From: Exiguobacterium qingdaonense
GTDB taxonomy: Bacteria; Bacillota; Bacilli; Exiguobacteriales; Exiguobacteriaceae
Length of the DNA stretch: 64,000 nucleotides
Assembly: GCF_018617855.1 (NCBI RefSeq)
Contig: NZ_JACSKY010000007.1
Span: 1-64,000 of the forward strand
Direction: 5' to 3'
Shown here: piece after piece, positions 46,950-55,940 of the stretch
How positions within the stretch are numbered: position 1 is the stretch's first letter
Layout of the letters: the number at the start of each line of letters is the position of its first letter
Position numbers and translations under genes: made by a program
The notes under the pieces: generated by a model
Told to the model about the DNA's origin: nothing
Database searches by the model: none
Seen by the model: only the letters and a program-made list of their open reading frames with translations

Positions 46950-47670
46950 GGTCGCCCACCTCCTCTTTCCCGGCAATCAAGAATAGCTCTTCGACGCGAC
47001 CGTTCTCGGTCTGGTCGAGCAAATCTTGTACATGGTCATAGGCGATCAACCGTCCATTGTAGATGAGCGCGGCACGGTCACATTCAAGCACTTCATCCAT
47101 GACGTGTGTCGAAACGATGATCGTCGTTCCCTCCGCTCGAATCGTTTGGAACTGACTCCAAATTTGACGACGTAAAATCGGATCGATGCCGACCGTCGGT
47201 TCATCCAAGAACAACACATCTGGCTTATGAAGGATGGCGATCGCGAGCGACAGACGCTTTTTCATCCCTCCTGAAAAATTGCGGACGAGCTTCTGTCGAT
47301 CGTTCGACAGGTCGACGAGGTCGAGTACTGCCGTGATGCGTGTCTGAAGTTCTTTTTTCCCGAGTTTATAAATTGAACCGAAGAAAGCGAGGTTCGCCTC
47401 TGCCGACAAGTCTTCGTACAATCCGTCGTTCTGTGGCATGAAACCGATTTGTCGGAGCATGTCCATATTCGGCATTTGCGTCTCTCCGATATGAATGCTG
47501 CCTTTTTCCGGTGCGAGGGCGCCGATCATGAGGCGGATGAGTGTCGTCTTTCCCGACCCGGATGGTCCGAGCAAGCAACAAATCTCACCGGATGGGATCG
47601 TGAAGTCGATGTTGTCGATGGCGAGTTGGTCGCCAAACGATTTTTCGACGTGTTGCAGTTGAATGTTCAT
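46942..47670 (-). CDS. ABC exporter ATP-binding protein
   Basis: This 242-residue ATPase has Walker A GPSGSGKTT, signature NFSGGMKKRLSLA, Walker B VLFLDEPTVGID and the switch histidine in VSTHVMDE. ATG 47670 has AAGGAG 8 bases upstream. It is first in the two-gene exporter operon and overlaps the permease by 8 bases. Confidence 0.94.
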   Translation of the reverse strand: MNIQLQHVEKSFGDQLAIDNIDFTIPSGEICCLLGPSGSGKTTLIRLMIGALAPEKGSIHIGETQMPNMDMLRQIGFMPQNDGLYEDLSAEANLAFFGSIYKLGKKELQTRITAVLDLVDLSNDRQKLVRNFSGGMKKRLSLAIAILHKPDVLFLDEPTVGIDPILRRQIWSQFQTIRAEGTTIIVSTHVMDEVLECDRAALIYNGRLIAYDHVQDLLDQTENGRVEELFLIAGKEEVGDRA

Positions 47671-47719
47671 TTCTGTCACTCCTTTTCGGTGCCTCATCGT
47701 GTATACTCAAGATAATCGA

Positions 47720-47797
47720 CACCGTGTTGGTTTATAAGTTCAGTATAGACCTCGTTTACGGAAGCAACAATCGTCAATATCGGTCATCGTGTCGGTT
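47720..47797. promoter_or_regulatory. Intergenic direct repeats, probable TetR operators
   Basis: CACCGTGTTGGTT (47720-47732) and CATCGTGTCGGTT (47785-47797) are 11/13 identical, 65 bases apart, in the divergent gap between the exporter and the TetR gene. A related inverted fragment (ACACGAT) is at 47811-47817. Binding of both would control both genes. Confidence 0.45.
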
Positions 47798-47842
47798 TTC
47801 CAACAGATGAACACGATATGTTGAAGAAAAGAGGGAAAATGT

Positions 47843-48460
47843 ATGGAGCAGACTGATTTACGCGTTATCCGGACGAAGAAATTGATTAAAGATGCCTTCT
47901 TCAGTCTCATTGAAGAACAGGGTTTCGAAGCTGTCACCGTCAAACAATTGACCGAACGAGCCGGCATCAATCGAGGGACGTTTTATAGCCATTATGTGGA
48001 CAAGTTCGAGTTGATGGAGAAGTGTGTCGGTGAAATCTTTGAAGTGGCAGAGCAAAAATTGATTCATCATCTTCCACACATTTTCAGTGATGAACGGAAC
48101 GCCGGCTCTTATCATAGCCTCGTCCCATTCATTCGTTTCATCGAAGACAATCAAATCATCATGAAACCACTCCTTGGACCGAACGGCGACCCGACGTTTC
48201 AGGCAAAACTTCGTTCGTTCATGCAGACAGCTTTTTTTCAGCGTCCCTCCACTGTCTTGTTCGATCCTCAGCATATGATGGTACCTCCTCCATACCTCGT
48301 CGCCTACCTCTCGTCGGCTCATATGGGTGTCATTTCTGAATGGTTGAACGACCCTGCCGCAAACGAGACGGCCGAGGATATCGCTCGTATCATCTATACG
48401 ATCACGCTCGAAGGCCCGCTCGTCGCCGGTGGGGTAAACCTAAAGAATAAGGACAGGTGA
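47843..48460 (+). CDS. TetR/AcrR-family repressor of the ABC-2 exporter
   Basis: This 205-residue protein has the N-terminal TetR HTH (RTKKLIKDAFFSLIEEQGFEAVTVKQLTERAGINRGTFYSHY), ending in the usual FY-x-H-Y-x-D-K-x-E-L. The C-terminal half is a variable ligand domain. Being divergent from the exporter operon, it most likely represses it. Its stop codon is inside the terminator stem shared with the histidine kinase gene. Confidence 0.92.
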   Translation: MEQTDLRVIRTKKLIKDAFFSLIEEQGFEAVTVKQLTERAGINRGTFYSHYVDKFELMEKCVGEIFEVAEQKLIHHLPHIFSDERNAGSYHSLVPFIRFIEDNQIIMKPLLGPNGDPTFQAKLRSFMQTAFFQRPSTVLFDPQHMMVPPPYLVAYLSSAHMGVISEWLNDPAANETAEDIARIIYTITLEGPLVAGGVNLKNKDR

Positions 48461-48477
48461 TTCACCTGTCCCCTTTT
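48451..48477. terminator. Terminator shared by TetR gene and histidine kinase gene
   Basis: GGACAGGTGA and TCACCTGTCC form a perfect palindrome around one or two bases, followed by CCTTTT on the plus strand. Both stop codons lie inside the stem. Confidence 0.75.
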
Positions 48478-49760
48478 GGAAAGACAACTTTCGCCGTCGT
48501 CCCGATCCCTCGCTCGCTCGCCAAGGTGACTTCTCCATGGTGCAACTGAACTATTTGATTGACGATAGCGAGTCCGAGCCCTGACCCACTCCGGTGACGA
48601 GAAGGGTCGGCCTGATAGAAACGCTCGAACGCCCGGTCAACTTGTTCTGACGTCATACCCTCCCCTTCGTCTCGTATCTCACACGTCACGCTCACATCAT
48701 CTTCTTCGACTGAAATATGAAGCGTACTCTCCTCATCCGCATACTCGATCGCATTTTGAAGAAGGTTGGTCCACACTTGGCGGAGAAGCGAGGCGTCACC
48801 TTTGATCACGACCTCTTCTATGTCCAAATCAAGCTTCAATCGTTTGTCTGTCATTTTTCCATCTAAAGATAAGATGACTTCACGTATCTGTTCGCTAAGA
48901 GGAAACGCCCATGCATCCAACCCGACGATGGAATGATCTAATTTTGCCAGACGCAACACGTCTTGCGACAATCGGGAAAGACGCTTCCCTTCTCGCTCGA
49001 TTTTTCTGACATATTCCATCTGTTTCTCAGGAGCACTTCCCCGTTTCAGTAAGGTCGCATATCCTAGAATCGAGGCAACGGGCGTCTTGAACTCATGCGC
49101 CATGACCGATGCCAGCTCTTCATTTTTCATCTCATTCGTTTCGAGTGTCTCGGTCATCTGGTTGAACTGTCTAGCGAGTTTGCCCACCTCATCTTCCGCC
49201 TCATCACGAATCCGTACGGATAAATCTCCCATGGTCACGCGATTGACCGCGTCCGTGACCCGGTTGATTCGGCGTGTCATCAGATGGACCGCGAATAACA
49301 CGAGGCCACTTGAGACCAAGGCTGTCAGGAATAAGGTTTGAATCGATACGTCACGAAAAATCGAAATCGGGTTTTCTTCTGCATTCGGGGACAACGTGAC
49401 GACCGTCTCATCGAGTAAAAAAGTGATTTCAGGCGGACGGTCTGCCTGTGAGATGACTTCGCCTCGCTCTAGCTTCACACGCTCCTCGACATCCCATTCC
49501 TCACGTTCGAATCGCATCGTCTGCGCATTCAACGTCGCATCATTAAAGAGGTCCAACACCGCTTCAGACGAGAGATTATATTCTTTTGATGCCATCTGCA
49601 TACTGTCGGCCCGGTCCATCAACATCTCTTCGACTTGTGCGCTCAACGTATTGAACTGAAAGACCAAGAAGATTGTGAACGTCAAGAGAATCGGAATTAA
49701 TAAGAGACCAAAGAAAATGATTAAAAAGCGCCCATAAATCGTACTGATGAATCGCCTCAT
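48462..49760 (-). CDS. Sensor histidine kinase
   Basis: This 432-residue kinase has a helix at about 7-30, an extracellular sensor of about 105 residues, a second helix (FLTALVSSGLVLFAVHLM), HAMP, the H-box MAHEFKTPVASILGY, and an ATPase domain with LLQNAIEYA, DEGEGM and GSGLGLAI. ATG 49760 overlaps the response regulator stop (ATGA). It is last in the operon with a MacAB-like exporter, so it probably senses the exported compound or the envelope stress it causes. Confidence 0.92.
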   Translation of the reverse strand: MRRFISTIYGRFLIIFFGLLLIPILLTFTIFLVFQFNTLSAQVEEMLMDRADSMQMASKEYNLSSEAVLDLFNDATLNAQTMRFEREEWDVEERVKLERGEVISQADRPPEITFLLDETVVTLSPNAEENPISIFRDVSIQTLFLTALVSSGLVLFAVHLMTRRINRVTDAVNRVTMGDLSVRIRDEAEDEVGKLARQFNQMTETLETNEMKNEELASVMAHEFKTPVASILGYATLLKRGSAPEKQMEYVRKIEREGKRLSRLSQDVLRLAKLDHSIVGLDAWAFPLSEQIREVILSLDGKMTDKRLKLDLDIEEVVIKGDASLLRQVWTNLLQNAIEYADEESTLHISVEEDDVSVTCEIRDEGEGMTSEQVDRAFERFYQADPSRHRSGSGLGLAIVNQIVQLHHGEVTLASERGIGTTAKVVFPKGDR

Positions 49761-50431
49761 TCGTTCATCTCCAATCGATATCCGAGCCCCCACACCGTAC
49801 TGATTTGAAAAGCGTCAATCGATGCAAGGCGGGTACGCAGACGGTTGATGTGGACATCAATCGTCCGAATCTCGCTCTCGGTTTCATATCCCCAAACCCG
49901 GTCTAACAGCTGTTGCCGGGTGAACACTTGATTCAGATGCGTTGCTAGAAAATAGAGCAGTTCAAATTCTTTACGTGGCAGTTCAATCGTCTCAGACGTT
50001 GTCTGAAGCGTCAGCATCTTCTCATCGAGCATACAATCGTTCAACTGAATCTGGTGACTGTGATGAATGCGTGCCCGTCGCAAAAGCGCCTCGATTCGTA
50101 ACTCCAGTTCTTCGAGATCGACAGGTTTCAAGACGTAGTCATCCGCTCCGGCATGAAATCCACGTTTTTTATCGTTCATCGCATCGAGAACGGTCAACAT
50201 GAGCACAGGAAGTGTATATCCTGCGTCACGCAGCTGTGTCGTCAATTCACGACCATCCAGGCGCGGCATCATCACATCGGTAATGAGTAAATCGATTGGC
50301 TCACGTTCGAGCCAATCGAGTGCTTCTTCTCCATCCTTGGCGTGAAGGACATGGTAGCCACCCATTTTCAAAAAATCGACTAGTAAACTACCGAGCGCCT
50401 CATCATCTTCCGCGAGTAAAATGGTGACCAT
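49757..50431 (-). CDS. OmpR-family response regulator
   Basis: This 224-residue regulator has a receiver domain (acidic pocket AEDDE, phosphoacceptor in LLITDVMMP, LTVLDA, VLKPVD) and a C-terminal winged helix (LPRKEFELLYFLATHL, VWGYETESEIRTIDVHINRLR). It is the partner of the downstream kinase. AGGAG lies before ATG, 24 bases after the exporter permease gene, so it is part of the same transcript. Confidence 0.94.
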   Translation of the reverse strand: MVTILLAEDDEALGSLLVDFLKMGGYHVLHAKDGEEALDWLEREPIDLLITDVMMPRLDGRELTTQLRDAGYTLPVLMLTVLDAMNDKKRGFHAGADDYVLKPVDLEELELRIEALLRRARIHHSHQIQLNDCMLDEKMLTLQTTSETIELPRKEFELLYFLATHLNQVFTRQQLLDRVWGYETESEIRTIDVHINRLRTRLASIDAFQISTVWGLGYRLEMNE

Positions 50432-50455
50432 CTCGTTCCCTCTCCTTCTGAATGC

Positions 50456-51610
50456 TTATACGTTCCGTAACGCCTCAATCGGTTGCAAGTTCGATGCCTT
50501 ACGCGCCGGAATATATCCAAATACGATCCCGATGACAACGGAGAATCCAAGTGCCAGTCCGACAGTCGATCCCGCTAGCGCAAAAGGGACCCCCATCACA
50601 AATGTAAATCCAAATGCGAGCAGCCCGCCGATGAGCACTCCAATCAATCCACCGAGCATCGAGAGTAAAACAGACTCAAACAAAAACTGCTGACGAATCT
50701 TACCCGGTGTCGCCCCAAGTGCTTTTCGTAGCCCAATCTCACTCGTCCGCTCAGTCACCGAAACGAGCATCATGTTCATGATTCCAATCCCACCGACGAA
50801 TAAAGAAATCGAGGCGATTCCGACGAGAAGCATGCCGAGAAGCGCATTGATTTGATCAATCGAGGCGAGCGCGTCCTCGAAACTCGTCACTGTGAAGGCG
50901 TCACGGCCATTGAATGCGGTCGTCAGCTGCCGCGTCACGTCATCTTGTACCGCACCCGATGCGCCTGGGTCGGTATATAAATCAAACGTGGCAATCGAAG
51001 CCTGATGAAACTGAGTCATGGCTGTCGTCACCGGAATGACGACGGCCTCATCTGTCGACATGGAAAATTCCGATGACGGCGCGAGCGTTCCGACGACTTT
51101 ATAACGAATCCCGCCGATGACAATCTCTTCTCCGAGAGGAGATGAGGTCGGAAACGCCTCTTTCGCAATCGTTTCTCCGAGCAAAGCGACATGCGTCTTT
51201 TGACCGACATCGAGCGGGGTCAATCCACGTCCGGTCGCGACGGTCGAATCGTCTTTGAAGAACGATTCACTCTTCCCGAGGACAGTTTGTTGGCCCGTTT
51301 GTCCCGTCACATATACATCGGCCGTTTGACTCAACGTCGGGGAAAGTGACGCGACCCCGTCAATCGCTTCAAGTCGTTCCATATCCGCTATACTGACACC
51401 CGACTCCCCATCCCCTCTAATCTGAACGGTCATCCGATCGGCTCCGAACGTCGCAACTTCATCGTTGATGGAATCGGTCACACCGGAAATGATCGTCATC
51501 AAGGCGATGATGGAGGCGGTCCCGATGACGATTCCTAAAATCGTCAAGAAAGAGCGCATCTTGTGACTGATGACCGTCAACCAAGCCATGCGTATATTTT
51601 CTCGAATCAT
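50456..51610 (-). CDS. MacB/FtsX-type ABC exporter permease
   Basis: This 384-residue permease starts with MIRENIRMAWLTVISHKMRSFLTILGIVIG, the MacB N-terminal helix region. An extracellular MacB_PCD-like domain of about 200 residues follows, then three helices (about 265-375, with VTERTSEIGLRKALGATPG). It has no fused ATPase; the adjacent gene supplies it. It resembles YknZ-type Gram-positive exporters of peptides or antibiotics. It overlaps the ATPase gene by 4 bases. Confidence 0.93.
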   Translation of the reverse strand: MIRENIRMAWLTVISHKMRSFLTILGIVIGTASIIALMTIISGVTDSINDEVATFGADRMTVQIRGDGESGVSIADMERLEAIDGVASLSPTLSQTADVYVTGQTGQQTVLGKSESFFKDDSTVATGRGLTPLDVGQKTHVALLGETIAKEAFPTSSPLGEEIVIGGIRYKVVGTLAPSSEFSMSTDEAVVIPVTTAMTQFHQASIATFDLYTDPGASGAVQDDVTRQLTTAFNGRDAFTVTSFEDALASIDQINALLGMLLVGIASISLFVGGIGIMNMMLVSVTERTSEIGLRKALGATPGKIRQQFLFESVLLSMLGGLIGVLIGGLLAFGFTFVMGVPFALAGSTVGLALGFSVVIGIVFGYIPARKASNLQPIEALRNV

Positions 51611-52296
51611 CGTACCCGTTCCTCCTTTTCAATCTTCCCGTCACGCACATGTACGATACGGGTCGCCTCTTTAGCGATATCGATGTCATGGGTGATCATG
51701 ATAATCGTCTTGCCTTCCGCGTGTAGCTCATGAAAGAGCGCCATAATCTGACGACCGTTCGTTTGATCCAATGCACCCGTCGGCTCATCTGCGAGAAGGA
51801 GCGACGGATTCGTCACGAGCGCCCGGGCGATGGCGACACGTTGCTGCTGACCACCTGACAATTGGTTCGGACGATGGTCCATCTTGTCACCTAATCCGAC
51901 ACGTACCAACATTTGTCGAGTTCTCTCCTGTCGTTCCGCTTTTGAGGAACGTTGATAAATGAGCGGTAGCTCCACGTTCTCTCGAGCACTTAGTCGCGGG
52001 AGCAAGTTGAATTGCTGAAAGATAAACCCGATGCGTTCGTTCCGAAACAAGGAAAGCTCTGTTTCGGACAACCCCGTCACATCTTTGTTCCCAAAGCGGT
52101 AACGACCGCTCGAGTAACCATCGAGACAACCGAGTATATTCATGAGAGTCGATTTCCCTGAACCCGACGGCCCTAAAATGGCGACGAACTCTCCTTCCTT
52201 CACTTCTAAATCGATTCCATTCAAGACAAGCTGACGATTGTCACCTGACCCATACGATTTGGTCAACTGTTCGACCTCGATGAGCGTCGTCATCAT
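51607..52296 (-). CDS. MacB-type ABC exporter ATPase (LolD-like)
   Basis: This 229-residue ATPase has Walker A GPSGSGKST, signature LSGGQQQRVAIARAL, Walker B LLLADEPTGALD and switch histidine ITHD. The two ATG codons at 52296 and 52293 are adjacent; either may be used. It overlaps the membrane fusion protein gene by 4 bases. Confidence 0.94.
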   Translation of the reverse strand: MMTTLIEVEQLTKSYGSGDNRQLVLNGIDLEVKEGEFVAILGPSGSGKSTLMNILGCLDGYSSGRYRFGNKDVTGLSETELSLFRNERIGFIFQQFNLLPRLSARENVELPLIYQRSSKAERQERTRQMLVRVGLGDKMDHRPNQLSGGQQQRVAIARALVTNPSLLLADEPTGALDQTNGRQIMALFHELHAEGKTIIMITHDIDIAKEATRIVHVRDGKIEKEERVR

Positions 52297-52934
52297 TGTC
52301 CACCTCCGATTCGCGGTGGCATCAATCCTCCACCCGTCGGTTCATCAATCAACAACACTTCTTTTTCTTCCAACCCATCTTTGATTTCGACACGGCTTCC
52401 ATCGGTCAGTCCGAGCTCGACCTGTCGTTTCACTGGACCCTCTTCACCTTTGACGTATACATACGCGTCCTCGTCTTCGAACGTGATGCTGTCGAGCGAG
52501 AGCGTCTCTGCATCTTCCGCACGATCGACGACGAGACTTCCTTCTAACGTCATCCCGTTCCGCAAGTTGTCTGTCTCAGGGAGTGTCACAGTCATCGCAT
52601 AGCGAGCCGATGCTCCAGGCGTCGTCATTGGCTCCGCCGCTTCAGCAATCGCATCAATCGTCCCTTCTACTTCTTGATCGAGTGCCGTCACATAAATCGC
52701 CATGGGCTCTCCTTCATTCACCTTTCCGATGTCTCGCTCATCGACCATCAATCGACCCGTCGGCTCATCCCCGACTGCCGTGACCTGTCCTGCAAACGTA
52801 TAACGATTTTCAATCGTCTCGATCATGACCGCTTCTGTCTTATAGTCGGTCGCATTCGGCATGAAAAAAATACCCGCTCCTAATGTGACGGCTAGCACGC
52901 CAAGTCCTAATCCCCATTTCACTTTTTTATTCAT
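52293..52934 (-). CDS. Short MacA-like membrane fusion protein
   Basis: This 213-residue protein has one N-terminal helix (VKWGLGLGVLAVTLGAGIFF) and then an extracellular region with beta-barrel-like segments (ENRYTFAGQVTAV, GEPMAIYVTALDQEVEGTIDAI, VTLPETDNLRNGMTLEGSLVV, VKRQVELGLTDGSRVEIKDGL). MacA/YknX proteins are usually around 370 residues and contain a lipoyl domain and a coiled-coil hairpin; both appear to be missing, leaving the barrel and membrane-proximal parts. AGGAGG before ATG 52934 sets the start. First gene of the five-gene exporter and two-component operon. Confidence 0.85.
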   Translation of the reverse strand: MNKKVKWGLGLGVLAVTLGAGIFFMPNATDYKTEAVMIETIENRYTFAGQVTAVGDEPTGRLMVDERDIGKVNEGEPMAIYVTALDQEVEGTIDAIAEAAEPMTTPGASARYAMTVTLPETDNLRNGMTLEGSLVVDRAEDAETLSLDSITFEDEDAYVYVKGEEGPVKRQVELGLTDGSRVEIKDGLEEKEVLLIDEPTGGGLMPPRIGGGQ

Positions 52935-52994
52935 CGTGCGTTCCTCCTCATGGTTGATATGTTCAGGATAAACGCAAGTTGTAAACAAATTATA

Positions 52995-53022
52995 AACGCC
53001 TCCCGTCATCGCGAGAGGCGTC
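52995..53022 (-). terminator. Terminator upstream of the MacAB-like operon
   Basis: On the minus strand ACGCCTCTCGCGATG contains an arm that pairs with GGGAGGCGTTTAT (GACGCCTC/GAGGCGTT). It ends the 53026-53409 gene and insulates the exporter operon. Confidence 0.65.
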
Positions 53023-53025
53023 TAC

Positions 53026-53409
53026 TCATGGAGCCTGAACGTGTACGTACAAGTTCCCGTTTTCTTCAGTTGTCGTCTGATACGCGTTCTGTACTGCCTC
53101 CAGATCATGCCACGCGATGCGGTACGACTTGCCTCGCATCCCTTCAAACTCGAAGGCGAGATGCTGTAAATCCGACATACCTAGGATACGGTCAAACGGT
53201 CTATCTGGACCAGCCCATTCCAATTGATTCGCCGAATCCTTCAATACGAGGTCGAGTCCATGCATCACTTTTTCTTTGATCAACTGACCATCCGCCGCAA
53301 CACGCATCCCGTCTTGAATATCATGCATCCGACACGATTCGATATCATCAAACGGGATGGTGATTTCGTCCCCGTTCGCAAAGTGAAGCGTGATTGTCTT
53401 TACGATCAT
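53026..53409 (-). CDS. Conserved-looking cytoplasmic protein, unknown
   Basis: This 127-residue soluble protein has a regular alternation of strands and helices (VKTITLHFANGDEITIPFDDI, LQHLAFEFEGMRGKSYRIAW, NGNLYVHVQ). It has no signal, helix or recognised motif. It stands alone between crtP (divergent) and the exporter operon. Confidence 0.6.
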   Translation of the reverse strand: MIVKTITLHFANGDEITIPFDDIESCRMHDIQDGMRVAADGQLIKEKVMHGLDLVLKDSANQLEWAGPDRPFDRILGMSDLQHLAFEFEGMRGKSYRIAWHDLEAVQNAYQTTTEENGNLYVHVQAP

Positions 53410-53595
53410 CTTAGATTCCTACTTTCGTTCAGTCTCTGTTCCCTTACTATACAAAACTTTTGTCTGTTCAGGGATGACATCTTTGTGGATGTGGCAAAAC
53501 CGTAAAAGCATGTTCGTTTCATTTAGAAACGGGAATAGAAGAGATAGCACTCATTCTGTTTTTTGAAAATAACACTTTGGAAAGGCGGCGAATAT

Positions 53596-55092
53596 ATGCC
53601 ATCAGTGGACAAGTCGGTCATCGTGATCGGCGGAGGGCTCGGCGGATTGTCAGCGGCCATCTCACTTGCTCAAAAAGGATATGATGTTTCCCTTTATGAA
53701 AAGAACGACCACATCGGAGGAAAAGTGAATCGTCTCGAACAAGACGGGTTCGGTTTCGACCTCGGGCCCTCGATTTTAACGATGCCCCACATCTTCGACA
53801 AATTGTTCCGCGGAAGTGGGAAGCGTATGGAAGACTACGTCTCCATCAAACGACTAGAACTCGAATGGCGCTCGTTCTTCCCAGACGATACCGTCCTCGA
53901 CCTGTATCATGACCTCGAACAGATGCAGCGGGCAAACCCTTCCCTTTCTCGAAAAGACATACAAGAATATCGTGAACTATTGAATTATGCAGCCCGCATC
54001 TACAAGACGACCGAGAAGGGTTACCTGGCCGAAGGGTTCGAATCACCTTTAGAAGCGGTACTGAAGACAGGCATCTTCCCGACCCTGTTCGGATTCGATT
54101 TGACGTCAACGATGTATAGCGCCATCAAGAAGCGCATCAGCAATCCACATCTCCGTGATATGCTGTCGTATTACGTCAAATATGTCGGGTCGTCTCCGTA
54201 TAACGCACCAGCCGTCTTGAATATGATGATTTACATGCAGTACGCCCAAGGCTGTTGGTATGTCGAAGGCGGGACCCACAAGCTTGCGGAAGGCTTGACG
54301 AAGCTCGCCGAAGAGATCGGTGTGAAGCTACATACCGGTCAGGGCGTCGTCCGTGCCCATACGGTGAATCAGAAAATGACCGCCATCGAACTTGAAGACG
54401 GACGACTTCGCTCCGCTGATTATTTCGTCTCGAATATGGAAGTCATCCCGTTCTATCAGAAGATGGTCGACGCGGATGAACAGTACGTCGACAAACTCGT
54501 TTCTAAATACGAACCGGCGAGCTCCGGATTCGTCCTCCATCTCGGGGTGAAGAAAGCCTATCCCCAGCTGGCCCATCATAACTTCTTCTTCTCTGAAAAC
54601 TTACGTGAACAGATGGATAAGGTGTTCGAGAAGCATGAATTGCCGGATGACCCAACGATTTACCTCGTCAACGTCAACAAGACTGACGCGACCCAAGCGC
54701 CGCCGGGACATGAGAACATCAAAATCTTGCCCCATATCCCGTATATCCAGGATGAGCCGTTCACCGAAGAAGAGTACACTGCCTTTGAGGAGAAAGTACT
54801 CGACAAGTTGGAACGGATGGGGCTCGACGGCTTGCGCGAACATACCGTGACACGTGACGTATGGACCCCTCACGATATCGAGCGGACGTATGGGTCGGAC
54901 CGAGGTGCCATTTACGGGACGGTTGCCGACAAAAATCGAAACGGTGGCTTCAAGCACAAGAAGCAGAGCGAACTCTATCACAACCTCTATTTCGTCGGCG
55001 GGACCGTCAATCCGGGCGGTGGCATGCCGATGGTGACGCTCAGCGGTCAGCAAGTGAGCGACAAGATCGCGAAACGCGACAAAGTGAAATGA
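53596..55092 (+). CDS. crtP: 4,4'-diapo-carotenoid oxygenase (CrtP/CrtNb)
   Basis: This 498-residue FAD enzyme of the phytoene desaturase family begins [19 protein letters not shown] with the FAD Rossmann motif, and continues with [52 protein letters not shown], the segment [12 protein letters not shown] and the C-terminal [21 protein letters not shown]. It follows staphylococcal CrtP along its whole length, rather than CrtN, so oxidation of a terminal methyl of a C30 carotenoid is expected. That would suit the orange pigment of Exiguobacterium. ATG 53596 (MPSVDKS) fits family length; the frame is open from 53563. No crtM or crtN is nearby. Confidence 0.88.
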   Translation: MPSVDKSVIVIGGGLGGLSAAISLAQKGYDVSLYEKNDHIGGKVNRLEQDGFGFDLGPSILTMPHIFDKLFRGSGKRMEDYVSIKRLELEWRSFFPDDTVLDLYHDLEQMQRANPSLSRKDIQEYRELLNYAARIYKTTEKGYLAEGFESPLEAVLKTGIFPTLFGFDLTSTMYSAIKKRISNPHLRDMLSYYVKYVGSSPYNAPAVLNMMIYMQYAQGCWYVEGGTHKLAEGLTKLAEEIGVKLHTGQGVVRAHTVNQKMTAIELEDGRLRSADYFVSNMEVIPFYQKMVDADEQYVDKLVSKYEPASSGFVLHLGVKKAYPQLAHHNFFFSENLREQMDKVFEKHELPDDPTIYLVNVNKTDATQAPPGHENIKILPHIPYIQDEPFTEEEYTAFEEKVLDKLERMGLDGLREHTVTRDVWTPHDIERTYGSDRGAIYGTVADKNRNGGFKHKKQSELYHNLYFVGGTVNPGGGMPMVTLSGQQVSDKIAKRDKVK

Positions 55093-55100
55093 TTTTATTC

Positions 55101-55132
55101 AATCCCTCATTCAATATGAGGGATTATTTTTT
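55101..55132 (+). terminator. Terminator of crtP
   Basis: AATCCCTCAT pairs perfectly with ATGAGGGATT around five bases, followed by ATTTTTT. Confidence 0.85.
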
Positions 55133-55205
55133 GAAACTTTTTCCAATAAACTTCCGTATATTGTGATACGATACAAACAATCAAACATACAAGTGGAGGA
55201 ACAGG

Positions 55206-55931
55206 ATGCATCAAATCACAAGTTATTTCTTTATGTATGCCAAAGTTGTCGTTACAGATAAAGTGCCATTCTTCTGGACACTCGGGATTCCACTCGTCAT
55301 CGCTTTGACGACGCCATTGTCAGGTGTTCAACAGGCGACGCCAGCGGAATACTACGGGCAGCTCTCTTACTATTGGGTATATATCATTCTTGCTACATAT
55401 GTGAACGGTGTCGGCATCGAACTCGCTCGCATGCGTGAATACGGGCTGATGAAAACGTACGTGATGATCTCAGGCAACAAACTGACGTATGTCATCGCTG
55501 TCATTTTGGCGCAACTGTTATTCGCCTCGATCAGCCTGCTGTTATTCACCACAGTCGTCACGCTCGTTCACGGGTTCTTCTCGTTCACGTTGCTCGTGTC
55601 AGCTCTACTCGTATTGATCGGGAGTATCCCATTCGCGGTCGCCAGTGTCGCCGTCACGGCACTTCCAGTGAAAGTATCGAGTCTCGGGACGTTCGCGAAC
55701 ATTTTGATGTTTCCACTCTTTTTATTGGCAATCAAGTCACCTGACCAATGGTTCAGCTTCCTCAACCCGTTTTACTCGCTTCATAAATTCGCGCTCGGGT
55801 TGCTGCACCTGACGACTCAAGTCGACCTTTCATTCGGAGTATGGGCGACATTCCTTTCCGTACTCGCTTACTTCATCATCGGTGCAATTGCTTTGAAACG
55901 CTTCAGTCTCGTCTCACTCATGACACGCTAG
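55206..55931 (+). CDS. ABC-2-like exporter permease
   Basis: This 241-residue membrane protein has six predicted helices (about 18-38, 55-75, 97-122, 128-152, 160-180, 215-235) and a short cytoplasmic loop (GIELARMREYGLMKTYVMISGNK) that resembles the coupling region of ABC-2 permeases. GGAGG 6 bases before ATG. The ATPase gene follows 9 bases later. Substrate unknown. Confidence 0.8.
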   Translation: MHQITSYFFMYAKVVVTDKVPFFWTLGIPLVIALTTPLSGVQQATPAEYYGQLSYYWVYIILATYVNGVGIELARMREYGLMKTYVMISGNKLTYVIAVILAQLLFASISLLLFTTVVTLVHGFFSFTLLVSALLVLIGSIPFAVASVAVTALPVKVSSLGTFANILMFPLFLLAIKSPDQWFSFLNPFYSLHKFALGLLHLTTQVDLSFGVWATFLSVLAYFIIGAIALKRFSLVSLMTR

Positions 55932-55940
55932 GAGGTTCTT

